Positions 1 through 10,950 of a DNA stretch of 30,107 nucleotides are shown here, in pieces. Location of the stretch: the NCBI GenBank assembly GCA_946803715.1, contig CAMPET010000202.1:1-30107 (forward strand), written 5' to 3'. The translations under genes were made by a program, and so were the position numbers. Within the stretch, counting starts at the first letter, position 1, and every line of letters starts with the position of its first letter. Origin of the DNA: Beroe ovata (lineage: Eukaryota; Ctenophora; Nuda; Beroida; Beroidae). The notes beneath the pieces were generated by a model, which saw nothing but the letters and a program-made list of their open reading frames with translations, had not been told where the DNA came from and made no database searches.

Positions 1-1559
1 TGTGAATGTGTAGGTCTGTGCGTGAATAGGAGTGAGGCGAATGCATCGGCTCAAAATGACATGATAGAGAACCGAGGCTAACGCTAATCGGATACTTCCT
101 TATAAGGGCACATAAAGATTGATTACAATTTACGACGGAGATTAGATCGTGACGTCAATGAATGGATGCATATATGTGACAACGTGTCAGCCGAGTTATG
201 ACAACTGCATCAGTTGGCAGGTCCTGATATTGCATCTATTTTGTGAAATATCGGGGCACCAATTTCGTGAGGATAAATTCTGGGTTCTTTCTATGCGCCG
301 ATATGGATGTCAGCTGCAGATCGACTTTTACAGAAACTTACAATAATGTTACCAGAATTTGCCATTTAAAGCCAGATACCTACAACTGAGTATTTTCAAC
401 TAACCGAAAACACTTTCATTTACAACGACCAAATAGGAACTATATGCATTTATCAAGACAAAATGTAGATCAAAATGAGGTAATTGCCAGATAACCTGTA
501 TCGTAGTGTAGATGATGAGGGAATGAAAGCGATGATGATCCTCATGTTTTCCCTCTAGCTAACTCCACTCATACCGGCATGGAATGATGTTTTGTCGAAT
601 AATGATACTCCTCCAGAGAAATAGCAACAGAAACAACTCGCTTCACCATCATAAGCTCCTAGAGAGAGAGAGAAATGCAATGAAAATCCAATTAAAGTAT
701 TAAAGACAGCAGGATTATAACTGATGTCCATAAAATTTGATTAAGGGTGTTGTCGGGACTTGTGTCTTGAGCGCATGAAAGGAAGTGTCACTATAGGGTA
801 AAGTTTACACACGTCATCCCAGCTTTGATTGTATGTTAACTGATTCCAACGCTCGCGAATGTCTAACTTACCTGTGGGATGATGGAATAGCGAAACTCAC
901 AGTTCCGCAGTGTTCGAAGAAAGCATAAACATGTAACAAGCCCGAATATTCATTTTTATTTTGGTCACGTTCGGCTCAAAACCAACAAAAATGCGCGCGT
1001 CATAAAACGCGCGGAAACGTAACATCGTACGTCGTACGTGCGCGCGACTCGTTCTGTAATGTCGATGATTCTTCGTATCACGATAAAAACCTCGCGCGTA
1101 ACGCAAAAACGGCAAAAACAAACGATTTTCGAAATTTTGTGACGAAATTGCGTTCTGTACCGAAATAAAGCTAGCAGGATTACGTAATACATTGTCAGTG
1201 TGCGCTGTAATCGACACACTGATGCATTACGTAACTATGACATTTCCACAAGAGCTATGTTTACATCGCATGAGTATAGAATCGATAATGATGTCATGAG
1301 AAGTGAATATATCAACACAGATAAATTGCGTTCAGCAACGCAAGTTAAATTTGGTTAACTTTAGTAATACTACGTTTTGAAACTGTGAAATAGTGTGATT
1401 CATGACAAATGAAGGTGAAATGAAAAATGAAATGATTAATGAACTTTTCTTCCGAACAGTGAAGTAAAAATAATCTTATCTTGAAGATGCAAGCGGTAAG
1501 TTGAATATGTTAGTCATCAGCAATGACAATGTGATGATGCAAGTATGAAGTTTGATAAG
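1..1559. other. Non-coding stretch downstream of the first gene
   Basis: I see no convincing gene. The open frames here are short, overlap one another and have no recognisable protein features. From about 960 to 1235 the DNA is much richer in CpG (repeated cgcg and acgt) than its surroundings and ends in a hairpin, listed separately. The last 100 bases or so are probably the 3' UTR of the minus-strand gene that stops at 1560. Confidence 0.5.
1181..1233. repeat. Imperfect inverted repeat (hairpin)
   Basis: The left arm 1181-1202 (tacgtaatacattgtcagtg, then tg) and the right arm 1215-1233 (cacactgatgcattacgta) are reverse complements apart from a 3-base bulge and one mismatch. The loop is 12 bases. 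It closes a CpG-rich stretch and could be the end of a foldback element or a regulatory palindrome. Confidence 0.6.
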
Positions 1560-3446
1560 TTAGTCATCATCAGCGATAAGAATAGTTGTCGTATCATCAC
1601 TTGAGGGTACGCTCGGCTGGTAAATATGCCGCATTCGCTCATGCTCAACCTTCTGCTTGAGCAAGTTTAGTTTTTCCAGCGAAAATCGCGCGCAGTTCAT
1701 ACAGACATGCTCAGTTTCCGCATGATGAATGTTGGCAATGTGACAAATCAACAGCTGTGTTGTCTCAAACTTCTCCTGACACACCCCAGTAGTGTCAGAG
1801 TAGCACCGGACTACAACTTTCGGCGGGGGACTGGCCGTGGGCGGCAATTTCTGGGCCTTCTTCTGCCGTTTGGCCGGCTTCCGGCCGCGGGCCGCGCTCC
1901 GTTTAGCGGGAGCACGCGGACTTGGCACAATGCCCGGTGTCACACGAGGCGGGAACATCCCCCCAGGTATGAAGCCAGGGGGAATGCCAGGCATGAATGT
2001 TGGCGGCATGTTGGGTGGCATATTTGGCGGGGTGTTGGGTGGAATGTGATAGGGTGGCATGGGTGGAGGATAGCTGAGGTAATTGGGAGAATATGGGAAT
2101 TGGGCTGCTGGCCGGAACAAGCCCCTCTCTTGGGGACCAGATCTCATAAATTGGTCAATGCTGAGTGGATCAGGCTGGCGAGGTGATAAGAACTGAAATG
2201 AGTGATTGTGGTGTCACGAATAGGTGAGGGAAAGTGAGTGGTGTCAAAGATTTTAGGTTGGAAAGTGATAATTGAAAGTGAAATTGGAAAGGTTGGAAAG
2301 TGAAATTGTCGTGAGAGTGAATTGCAATTTAAACACACTCACCGATTGATAGTACGGGTTGAGATAAGAATAGTAAGGGTTGAATATCGGGTGAGAAGAT
2401 CCAAACATGCTCTTCAGATAGTCTCCACTACACTCTGACCTCGCTGATGATCCACCCGAGAAACCCGCAGCAGACAAATCCTTGAGATTGAGTTTCGGCA
2501 CCTGGGCCTCGTCTTGTGTCGTCTTGGTCTCAGAATCAGAATCCGACTCGTGTTCGACTCGTGATTCGTTGAGGTTACTCATCGGGTTGGACGTTTGTTC
2601 CAATTCCGGGGTGTCAGAAGCATCGGTCTGGTTGTGCGTATCATCATCTTGTTCAGTTGTGAGTGTGGTAGAGGATGGCGCTATCTGTGTGAGAGCGTCA
2701 GTGAAGGATTCAATTGGACCGGCCATTTTCGCCGGGTCGGTAACAGATCGTGGATGTTGGCCTGGGAGGTCAGGAAAGATAGGAGCTAACTTCTTCACCT
2801 TGACAATCTCAACTCTCAGACCCCTCTCATCATGTTCCTGTGTTTTGATTGGTTCCTCCCTGACGAGAGGTTGGAGATGGACTTCATATTCCTCATCACA
2901 CCTCAACTCACTCCCGCCGATCATCATGACCTTCTGCACATCACCCTTATCATCCCTTACTTCCTCCTCCTCCTCCCCCTTCTCCTCATTCACTTCCTCA
3001 TCTATATCCATCTCCTCGATAGATCCCTCTTCTTTAACCTCAATCTCATGCTCCTCTATGATATAGGGAGTATCGATCCTCATCCCAGTACCGACTTTGA
3101 GGATTGGAAACACCTCTTGCTCCCCGGATTCCTCATTCAAATCCTCACTCCTCTGCCCTATTACTCGCTCCTCAACCATAATGTGAGCTCGAGGTGATTG
3201 AGGATCATAGACAATGTCCTCCTCTTCTATCCTCGCAGTTTCTAGCGCCGGTTCAGGGATCATGTGACATGGCTGAGTGTCGTAGTAGACGGTATTCCCT
3301 TCTCGAGAAACGAGTGTCTCATCTGGGTGGAGACAGGGAGATACTGCATGAAGTGGTGCCTGGTTCAGGGGTGGTTGAGGTACCAGGCCAGGTTGGTAAC
3401 CGGCTATCTGTGGTGGTGGTGGTGGTTGTTCGCCGTCTGATGACAT
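1560..3446 (-). CDS. Two-exon acidic/proline-rich protein with paired C2H2-like fingers
   Basis: Exon 1 is 3446-2343 (368 codons) and exon 2 is 2192-1560. The donor reads ATCG|gtgagt and the acceptor ctcatttcag|TTC. Both borders are in phase 0, giving 578 residues. The N-terminus is Pro/Gln-rich, and residues about 135-170 are strongly acidic (runs of Glu). Residues about 404-463 are a Pro/Met-rich repeat (PPNMPP type), followed by a basic, nuclear-localisation-like block at about 462-483. Near the end are two zinc-finger-like units: C498, C506, H519, H524/525 and C532, C535, H552, H557. The first has a wide Cys spacing, so it is not a canonical finger. A nuclear, protein- or DNA-binding role is inferred; I do not recognise the family. 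The start is the first Met of the open frame and could change if there is an upstream exon. Confidence 0.75.
2193..2342 (-). other. Intron of the 1560-3446 gene
   Basis: A 150-base intron with donor gtgagt and acceptor tttcag. Reading through it instead gives a different 29-residue tail and a stop at 2253, so splicing decides which C-terminus is made. The spliced form joins two long open frames without a phase change, which supports it. Confidence 0.75.
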
Positions 3447-5285
3447 GACGTCTGAGCTCTGATTACATTTTGCTATGGAGATTATATGCGTGACGTGAAG
3501 GATGGATATAAAATACAGTCAGGGAATGAAAATTAGATTTGCTTTGCAGTTGCTAAACTCACTGAACCTATATCAAGGTAGATATATTAGTGAATACTTA
3601 GGGTATGTCTTGTCATTTTAAACACCAACAGTTAGCTATAAATATATATGTATCGACCGATATTTAGACATATAGCTCACGAAATCCATCGCAAAAGGCA
3701 TAATGGGATCCCCGTTTCGCAGCGTCGATCTTTAAATTACAGTACCGTGCTACCCAGCTTGTAAATGCTTTGACTGAGCTGCAGAGCATAATTTATACAT
3801 ACATACCCGTTCACAATATATAAAAACAGGGGGGAGAGGGGGTTCATTCGAGTGTCGAGTTTGTGACAGAGAAATATTGGGATGTACTGCTATGTGGTTG
3901 CTGTGAATTAGCTGCTGCTTGACAGGATCGAATCAATTATTGGGAGATCTGTGACAGGAATGATGCTGTAATAATACTCTGCTGTGGTGCAGTGTGCAGA
4001 AAAGTGACAGATTACGTCGCTATTATATCATAACCTTTTCTATAACAATATTCACATCTATTTCACAACCTCGACAACAAGATGGTTATTAAACACGTGC
4101 GTCGTGCACCATTGCACCGTGCGAGCATAGGTAATACTCCATGTTACACGAACTCGCACATGTCCCTCTCCCTCTAACTGTTCCCGTGCTCACCACTGAA
4201 TACGCAAGTCCCGCCCACGCACACCCCCTCTCGCTACCGCAGTACCGCACCCCTCCTCATTGCCACACCCCAGCTATAACCTCACTCTCTGCTATATGGG
4301 TTGAGTAATATACCTATATGGAGTATTTAACTGTGATGCAATGATTATCGAAAATACTAAATGGATAGAACTATGGAGAGTGGAGACATACGGTTCTACA
4401 TACAGAAGATGGCTTGTTGAGATTTGGTAAAATCACGTGGGCGTCTTTTAGGAGTGAATTTTGCAACAGAAAGTTGTGGAAACTTGTGAAGTCGTCACCG
4501 TAGCAATCAATTAATTTAACATTTTCCATCGTTCATGCACACTCCTTCTTTTGTTGTCACGTTAAACCAAATTAACAATAGTAGGCGAGTGTGTATGTGC
4601 TTGTGGATTGGGTTGACGGTTTCTTTGATTAACGAACTGATTTAAACCAACGTCCAATGCTTTCATTGCAAAAATATGTAAATATAGGTATACCTAATGA
4701 ATTGGTGCACACCCTATTGAAACAGTAGAATACTGTGTTATAATTGTGATTCTGTGGACTACGCAAAGTTAGTTACTGGTGTAAAAAGTAGTTCATTTCA
4801 CTATCTGGAATGGTTGATAAATCGTAATTAGTTATCAGTTACCAGTAATCTGCTTCTCAATTGGCAGTGAACTTTATACTTCATAGCAATAATTTTTCCC
4901 AAAACCAAATNCAATTGTAACTTCATAGGTGACTTCTGCAAATTCAGTGCCAGATCAGCACATGGGAGCGAGTAGCAAATGAGAGCCATTTATTTGATGT
5001 ATAGAAAAATACAAATATCGGGAAACAGAGAAACTGGCTAAAAAGTGGAGTAACGTACGTAAAGCCATATCATGATACTCGGAAACACAATAACATTAAC
5101 CAAAATAATCCATCATATCAAATGTAGATGAGGAAACTAACTCCCTGAGTGGGCTTAGTACTCGAAAAAAAACTGACTCAGGCAAAAAAGATTGAATTGA
5201 AATGATTCAACCAAAAAATAAAACAAGTGTGACAAATGAATGAGATGAGTTTCATCTGATGCAATATTGTGTTGCTAGCCTGTGA
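3447..5285. other. Intergenic stretch, no gene seen
   Basis: No open frame of note on either strand. The DNA is AT-rich with scattered microsatellite-like runs. A TATA-like run (tatataaaaac) lies near 3817 on the plus strand, but nothing downstream of it looks coding. A single N lies near 4911. This interval should hold the promoter of the gene at 1560-3446 and the 3' UTR of the gene at 5286-6959. Confidence 0.5.
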
Positions 5286-6959
5286 TTACCGAGAATGAAA
5301 CTTCAGTGAGTGTGTTATCAATCCTCTGCTTGTTTTAAAGAACTTGTTACACGTTTGGCACAATCTCTCTGGCTCCAAGTTTTCAGGGTCCCTCGACCAA
5401 TTGGGAGTCGAAACCCGGCAACGGGAGGAAGCCATTGACATTCTGTACTTGGGTGTTGGACTGATGATAACCACCTCTTCTCCACCTTCCATCCTAACCT
5501 TCCTCACCTGACCCACCTTCGTGCATGAAGAAAGCGTCCCAATGTTGATCTCATCATCACATGATGATTCTGTCTTCACTTTTCGTGAGGCTGGTTTTAG
5601 ACAGCTGGCTAGACAAGATGTATCTGGTTCGACATAGCCTGAAAAGTTCCGAATGTTGTCCCGATCTTTTTCAATATCGGATTTAATTCTCTTGAATACC
5701 TTGGCGTTGATTTGTCTTCCGGAAAGTGATTTCGAGACTGGTGGCGGAGCATCAGGAAGTTCATGTTCGTCATAAGGCGCAAAAAAGTCATTGCATAAAT
5801 TATTGAATGGCTTTTGAATAATACACTCCCCTTCTTCAAGTCCAATCATGTCGATATATGATCCTGATCCAGTGTTAGTTTGCTGTTGGGTCTTAGCCCC
5901 GGTAGCAGACGGTGTCCTTCCGTAGGACTTTTTAAATTTCTCCCCCTCCTTGACCTCCTTCTTGTTCAGTCTATCCACCAGTGAATCAGGGAGACAGGGT
6001 ATAGCTGGAGCTGTTTCTGGCGGAGGAGGGGCAGAGAGAAATGTCATGGCAACGTCATTGTCCTTGGCCTTCCGGGTTTGAGGATGATTACAGGCATTCT
6101 GAATGTTTCTATGTGAGCTTCCCCAGTAGAGTGAGGGATTATAAGTCATCAACCATTCAAAGTTATTGGGATAAGAGTCTTCATATGATGCTCCTTTTGG
6201 GATGTTGCCAGGATTTAGGATGTCGTTGGTTAAACAACTCAAGATATCAGCTGAAGAAGAGTCTATTTGTGGCACTGTCTGTGTTGGCCACGGGCGTTGC
6301 ATTGATGCTTTGCTTATAGCATCTCCATTATTACAGATATCACTTATAACGCCACATCCTAATTCATCATGGTTCATTCCAGAAATTGCTATTTCCATGG
6401 GAGGAGGCTCAATTGGATTTTCTGACTTTCCTTCATCTCCACACTTGAATTCAGCCAAAAGTTGCTGGAAAATATCGTTTGATTCAGCGTCAAGGTCAGA
6501 CGATATTGTCTTGGAAATTTCATTCTGAAAACTGGAAGGAAGTGACAATTCCATGCTCTCTTCTTTACTACAAGTGACAGTTTCAAGATGAGGGTGAATA
6601 TCCATTGTAATTGTCTCATCTGACAGTTCTAAAGGTGTAGTTATTAACCCTGATTCCAGTTGCATTACCGGACTTTCATTAGACATATCGACACTTTCCG
6701 AACTTTTCAGGCCATCAAGCCAGTTCCAAGATACAGAGATTTCATGGTCAACACAGTTGTCATTGTTGAAAATTTCTTCTTCCAGAAATCCCAAGACACT
6801 AGCTGAAGGATTGTTAATAAGATCTGAGTCAAATGAGGATGTAGGTTGATCTTGGGGCAGATGATTAACTTGTTTCGAATCAAGGTTATCATGTGTATGA
6901 TGCGTGAGTGAGTGGTTTGGTTGGGGTGAGTGAGGGTTGACTTGACTGGTTTTACTCAT
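5286..6959 (-). CDS. Acidic protein with a single C-terminal C2H2 zinc finger
   Basis: A single open exon of 557 residues. Most of it is Ser/Asn/Glu/Asp-rich and probably unstructured. A short proline cluster (APPPPETAPAIP) lies in the middle, and a Lys/Arg-rich stretch lies near residues 420-445 and again around 485-510. The only clear domain is one C2H2 finger at the extreme C-terminus: C534, C537, H550, H555 in the spacing C-x2-C-x12-H-x4-H, ending two residues before the stop. A lone terminal finger in a long disordered protein suggests a nuclear regulator, but this is inference and I do not recognise the family. The start codon lies 6 bases after a strong 3' splice-site-like sequence (tttatcattttag), so the mRNA 5' end is probably made by splicing. 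Confidence 0.75.
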   Translation of the reverse strand: MSKTSQVNPHSPQPNHSLTHHTHDNLDSKQVNHLPQDQPTSSFDSDLINNPSASVLGFLEEEIFNNDNCVDHEISVSWNWLDGLKSSESVDMSNESPVMQLESGLITTPLELSDETITMDIHPHLETVTCSKEESMELSLPSSFQNEISKTISSDLDAESNDIFQQLLAEFKCGDEGKSENPIEPPPMEIAISGMNHDELGCGVISDICNNGDAISKASMQRPWPTQTVPQIDSSSADILSCLTNDILNPGNIPKGASYEDSYPNNFEWLMTYNPSLYWGSSHRNIQNACNHPQTRKAKDNDVAMTFLSAPPPPETAPAIPCLPDSLVDRLNKKEVKEGEKFKKSYGRTPSATGAKTQQQTNTGSGSYIDMIGLEEGECIIQKPFNNLCNDFFAPYDEHELPDAPPPVSKSLSGRQINAKVFKRIKSDIEKDRDNIRNFSGYVEPDTSCLASCLKPASRKVKTESSCDDEINIGTLSSCTKVGQVRKVRMEGGEEVVIISPTPKYRMSMASSRCRVSTPNWSRDPENLEPERLCQTCNKFFKTSRGLITHSLKFHSR

Positions 6960-6965
6960 GATGAT

Positions 6966-6985
6966 CTAAAATGATAAAGATGAGT
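6966..6985 (-). promoter_or_regulatory. 3' splice-site-like sequence just before a start codon
   Basis: On the minus strand the sequence ctttatcattttag ends 6 bases before the ATG at 6959. It has a pyrimidine-rich run and a terminal AG. It could be a 5' UTR intron acceptor or a spliced-leader trans-splice site. Confidence 0.45.
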
Positions 6986-7026
6986 TTCTATTTTGAATAA
7001 TTTCACTGAATTCATGAAAAATGAAT

Positions 7027-7060
7027 TAGAAATATTAATTCTAGAATATTAATTCTAATT
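7027..7060. repeat. AT-rich palindromic direct repeat
   Basis: The unit atattaattctaga occurs twice in a row, and each unit is itself nearly palindromic. It lies between two gene ends. No function is evident. Confidence 0.4.
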
Positions 7061-7300
7061 AAGTAAGGTGCATTTGTTGTAGGTGAACTAAATAACTTAC
7101 CAACTTACTAACTTCCATATACAAACTACAGAATCATCAACCAAAAGTGAATACAAAAAGGGGAAATAGTTCAATCCTCTTTCATTGAAACTGAAAGTTG
7201 GACAACTCCTGATTAACAAAGGCTGATTAACAAAGGCTCTTAGTAACGTGTAACATCTCAAATATCATAGTTCATGGATTGGACGATCCAAACAACCCAA

Positions 7301-7528
7301 TCACTTATCTCGGTATAATTGCTTGATTTCGGTCCATATCTCGTGAGTTTTGTCAGCAATGTTTGGCCACATATTGGGATCTGTTTGTTCCATGGTAATA
7401 CCTGCCACAACTCCTGCAACAGCTCCAAGCATTGTGGCCTTGTTGAAAACAGCACTGAAAATGAGTCCTGCAGCAAAGCCCTTGGCGGCACTTACGTCAA
7501 TAAGCGGTTTCTTGGAGCTATCTGACAT
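7301..7528 (-). CDS. Small glycine-rich membrane protein, 75 residues
   Basis: The reading frame from MSDSSKK to the stop encodes 75 residues. Residues about 15-44 form one long hydrophobic segment with small residues at regular spacing (GFAAG, GAVAG, VAG), a glycine-zipper pattern suited to helix packing in a membrane. The last 25 residues are hydrophilic and aromatic (MWP, EIWTEIKQLYRDK), suggesting an amphipathic tail. The same frame is open upstream to about 7600, but a very good acceptor (gtctctttctacag) lies only 2 bases before this ATG, so I take the ATG at 7528 as the start and the upstream part as intron. I do not recognise the family; small mitochondrial or ER membrane proteins have this shape. 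Confidence 0.65.
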   Translation of the reverse strand: MSDSSKKPLIDVSAAKGFAAGLIFSAVFNKATMLGAVAGVVAGITMEQTDPNMWPNIADKTHEIWTEIKQLYRDK

Positions 7529-7530
7529 GC

Positions 7531-7548
7531 CTGTAGAAAGAGACAAGT
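7531..7548 (-). promoter_or_regulatory. 3' splice-site-like sequence just before a start codon
   Basis: On the minus strand cttgtctctttctacag ends 2 bases before the ATG at 7528. It has a strong pyrimidine tract and CAG end. Either a 5' UTR intron ends here or a spliced leader is added here. Confidence 0.55.
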
Positions 7549-7886
7549 TATTTTGTTCACAATCCATAACAATCAGAGGAAATGCAAGATTACTTTCCAA
7601 TAATAGTACAATCGAATACTAGGACGCCACTACCTAAAGAAATCCGCAAAATATGTACACAATATACAAGTATCAAGTATTTACATACGTAATGATGCAT
7701 GATTATGTTCATATGGAATATCGTAGTATACTATATATTCCATGAAACTGATGACGTAATCTAAAATAGCACAGAAGTGTTGGATATGCAACACCTTATG
7801 ATACTTGCTTATCATTACCATAAATGGTCAAAAATGAAAAAATCAATCGGCCATCCTAGAACAGTTAACTTCAGCCCATACCTACA

Positions 7887-9230
7887 CTAAATACCTAACT
7901 CACAGAACATGGTAGAAATGTCATGTACCCCCTTACTTGTATAGACAACAGTAAAAACCTTATTAGCAATGACCCGTTGGGCAACGTACAGGTCTTCCTC
8001 CAAATTGAGAACAAACTTCCCCACGCTATTGAAACCACAGTCGTCATTTGAATGATAGAACTCCAAAATACCATGGAACCTTGACTCTGTGAAGAAAATT
8101 CTTGAATCGCCATACTTGTAGCCATGAATTTGGCAATGCTTCAGTGCAATTGCTTGGTGGGGCAAGTGCTGTGATATCTCGTTGCTATGGTGATCCAACA
8201 TATTCTCAAGATCACGAGCGGCTCCTATCACCATTTCCTTATCTGGTTTCCCAAGTACGCCCAGTACTTGGGCCACTGAGATATTGTTCTTACAGACAGC
8301 CAACATGTACCATGACTGCTGCTTCACCTTGAAAGGATGTTTGTACAGCTTATTGAACCAAATCACATAGCCCTGGGAAACGGCTGTAAGCTCACGGAAA
8401 TAGAGAGTCTGTAGCACTATGTTCTGTATATCAAGGGGGAGGGAAGTGTACACAATATGTGGATAAGAAACTAGAATCAATCCCCCGCATGTGACACAAA
8501 CTTTATCCTTCATTTCCATCCCCACTTCTATCTCAAGTAAATTGTCCTGCAGCTCAGCTGAGGTGTCCTGTCCCCGGTGATGAGTTGGAAGAGTGACATA
8601 CTCAAGAGTTCCTATCACCTCCAGAGCTGGTGCAACATAGCTGTCCACAATTCTGGTGGTTTCAGCACTAGAATTGAGGAGAGCATTGTGTGAGTGTGGG
8701 ACAAGATGTGGAATAGTGTCATGGAGGTAAACTGCACACTGGACTGTATCGGGACATGAGTCGGAAGAAACAATGAATATGGAGTCACTGAAAGTGACAA
8801 TGCTGCAATAAACAGGGCCGCCGTGGATATTCAGTTTAACCTTGTACACACCATAGGGAACTTCGGGTCGTTTTTGGACCTCGTTTTTGAAACTACCAGC
8901 TAAACTCCGATTATCTCTCATCTTCTTGAAGGGGCTCTTCTCTTCAACCGGTTTCTCTGCATCTTTCTTAACCTCGGATTTTCCTATTTCCGATATATTG
9001 TCTGATAGTGAAATTACAGTAAGAAACATACCCTTCATATCACTGATCCACTGCCCATTCTTATTTCGCGGGAATGTATAGATAATCGCATTATCTGCAT
9101 CTTTGCTCAGGACCAGAAGACTGTTGTACTTGTAGTCTGACGAAGACAACCCGTCTAGGCGTGATGAAAGCTCCTGGCGGAGGGAAGCTGTCCTCCAAAA
9201 GTGCTCCAACTTAGCAGTTGTTAATGCTGT
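7887..9230 (-). CDS. INTU: Inturned-like protein, C-terminal longin-domain half (5' end unresolved)
   Basis: A 440-residue open frame without its own ATG at the 5' side: the frame is closed by TAG at 9231-9233 and the first codons are TTG-GAG-CAC. Motif order matches the C-terminal half of Inturned, the CPLANE (ciliogenesis and planar polarity effector) subunit with CCZ1-like longin domains. I see a FP-x-n-GMFLTV segment (about residues 45-65), a hydrophobic beta-rich stretch (about 123-155), IVYTSLPLDIQNI (about 254-266), VIWFNKLYKH followed by WYMLAV (about 282-306), then a final beta-strand/helix unit ending MFCELGI. This comes from recalled family patterns, not an alignment, so it is a fair but not firm call. 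The family's usual length is over 900 residues with a PDZ domain in the N-terminal half; neither the PDZ nor clear upstream exons are visible in the 1.7 kb before the next gene. Acceptor candidates are gaagtag at 9231 and gctaag at 9210. Confidence 0.6.
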   Translation of the reverse strand, partial: TALTTAKLEHFWRTASLRQELSSRLDGLSSSDYKYNSLLVLSKDADNAIIYTFPRNKNGQWISDMKGMFLTVISLSDNISEIGKSEVKKDAEKPVEEKSPFKKMRDNRSLAGSFKNEVQKRPEVPYGVYKVKLNIHGGPVYCSIVTFSDSIFIVSSDSCPDTVQCAVYLHDTIPHLVPHSHNALLNSSAETTRIVDSYVAPALEVIGTLEYVTLPTHHRGQDTSAELQDNLLEIEVGMEMKDKVCVTCGGLILVSYPHIVYTSLPLDIQNIVLQTLYFRELTAVSQGYVIWFNKLYKHPFKVKQQSWYMLAVCKNNISVAQVLGVLGKPDKEMVIGAARDLENMLDHHSNEISQHLPHQAIALKHCQIHGYKYGDSRIFFTESRFHGILEFYHSNDDCGFNSVGKFVLNLEEDLYVAQRVIANKVFTVVYTSKGVHDISTMFCELGI

Positions 9231-10950
9231 CTACTTCCTCAACCATGCACCACGTCATGAAATATGCTATGAGGTTCCTGAAAGCAACAACTATGGTTAT
9301 ATAATGGGCATCATTGCTGCAATCCTTCAACTTCCAACCAAGATGCTTCCAAATTTCAACTATAAATAAATCAAATTTCCTTGCGGTTCATAGTCCATAC
9401 TTCATACGTAAACATTCATCATATTACTCTATCACAAAATATTGGCACCACCAGTTCCAGCTATAATTGGAAATATATGAGAATTCTTGCTCCTTATTTC
9501 AAAAAGGATGATGTAGGTATCATCCAGTGAGCTTAGTTCAGATCGTGACCACTATGAATCATAGCGTTATAAACAGTAAATGGGGTAGTGGTAGGTTGAC
9601 CGAGAACCGCTCAGTGGACCTCTATAAGACTCTGATTAATTTGGCAACATGTGATACGGGTCACATGATATATCGTGACGCAATTGTCACGTCAGAATGG
9701 TGCCCACTCTGTAGTCTGTAGATGATATTATGTTTTAGGTATATAATATACACAAACTGAGCTGAGAGCACGAGATGTCACATTTAAATAAATACATTTC
9801 GTAGTCTAAATTCAAATTCATGACCCCTAATTAGATTTATTGGAAGTTTAGGATTCGATTCTAAAGCCAATTTAATCGAGATTCGAGTTGACTTGTTCAT
9901 TTCAAGAAAACAACACGCTAACACGATTCATTATGTGTGAATTGACAAGGTCAACAGCATTCAAACATTCAGCAGCCAGCAAAAGGGACACTATTGATAA
10001 GATAAACCTAACGGACATCCGTTACTTTCATCCATCTTCACTTCATCGATATTTCTTCTCGTCAAAATAACCTAACACACATCCTCGTCCACTCAAATTC
10101 ATATAGTTGTGATGTTCAACAGAGTATAAACAATAATCAATGCATTACTGTGGCTATCTTGGAAGGGACGTTATGCAAAATGTCTCATTGAAGAGCAAAT
10201 AGCTCTCAGCTCGCTAAGATGATGTATAGCTATATTGCAATCTTCATAGATCATACAGAAGTCGTTATAAAATAGGATAAAAATTAGTACTTCTGAAAAG
10301 TTATTAAGGATTTACTGATTAGGTGTCAAGATTCGATACCTATGTTCTTGTGAACATCAAGACTGTGATTATAGATATCAAATGGGAGGTTAAACATGCA
10401 CACACAGAACATGAGATAAACGGATGAAAAATAAAAAATAAATATGGGATCATTGGCGAAGGGTCACAAATTTCCAACGGATACTGGTCAATGGCCAATT
10501 ACCTTTGGGTGAGTCTTGTGAAGGAGATCAGCCATCGTGAACAGAAGCAATTTTGATTGTTGCTTCCAGGTTTTTCATAAGACCCTTTGTCAATAATACC
10601 GATCTAATAGGAAAGTGCATTCCATGAAATATGTCGTAGGGACCTGGATTATCATTCGTCAATTATCGGGATACAAATTGAATGCATTAAACCAATCAAC
10701 AGCACCTTGTTCTGAAATTTTCATGGAAAATACCTTCACAGTTTCAAAAATCCTTCATCAATATGAAATATTTCTAACTCCAGGAGGTCCCTGGCAGGGA
10801 CAAGACCGTTGCTTTCACACAGAAATAAAACATTAAATAAGTTCCTTCCTATCCATAAAGACAGTGAGATAAAGGAATATACACGTTTTATACTTTTATA
10901 CAATAAAATTAACAACAACAAAAATAGATTGATTGCAAAATAAATTATCT
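9231..10950. other. Interval that should hold the Inturned-like gene's 5' end
   Basis: On the minus strand a second frame is open from about 9370 to 9214 and overlaps the start of the Inturned-like frame, ending with TAA at 9213-9211 and with an ATG at 9246. Its residues look protein-like, so a frameshift or an unrecognised intron near 9210-9230 is possible. From about 9400 to 10950 I see no coding exon, only AT-rich DNA. The part nearest 10950 is probably 3' UTR of the zinc-finger gene. Confidence 0.4.

Noticed and set aside
897-1219. Two overlapping minus-strand frames of 84 and 106 residues.
   Set aside because: They lie in CpG-rich DNA, which has few stop codons, and show no domain. The hairpin explains part of the pattern.
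2482-3448. Long plus-strand frames opposite the acidic exon.
   Set aside because: They are antisense shadows of the Glu/Ser/Pro-rich coding strand, giving Ser/Leu-rich translations.
9130-9370. Plus-strand open frame of about 77 residues that reads like a longin-type protein (LAVVNAVYFLNH..., MGIIAAILQLP).
   Set aside because: It overlaps the minus-strand Inturned-like frame antisense, has no early ATG and no splice context. It is probably a chance shadow.
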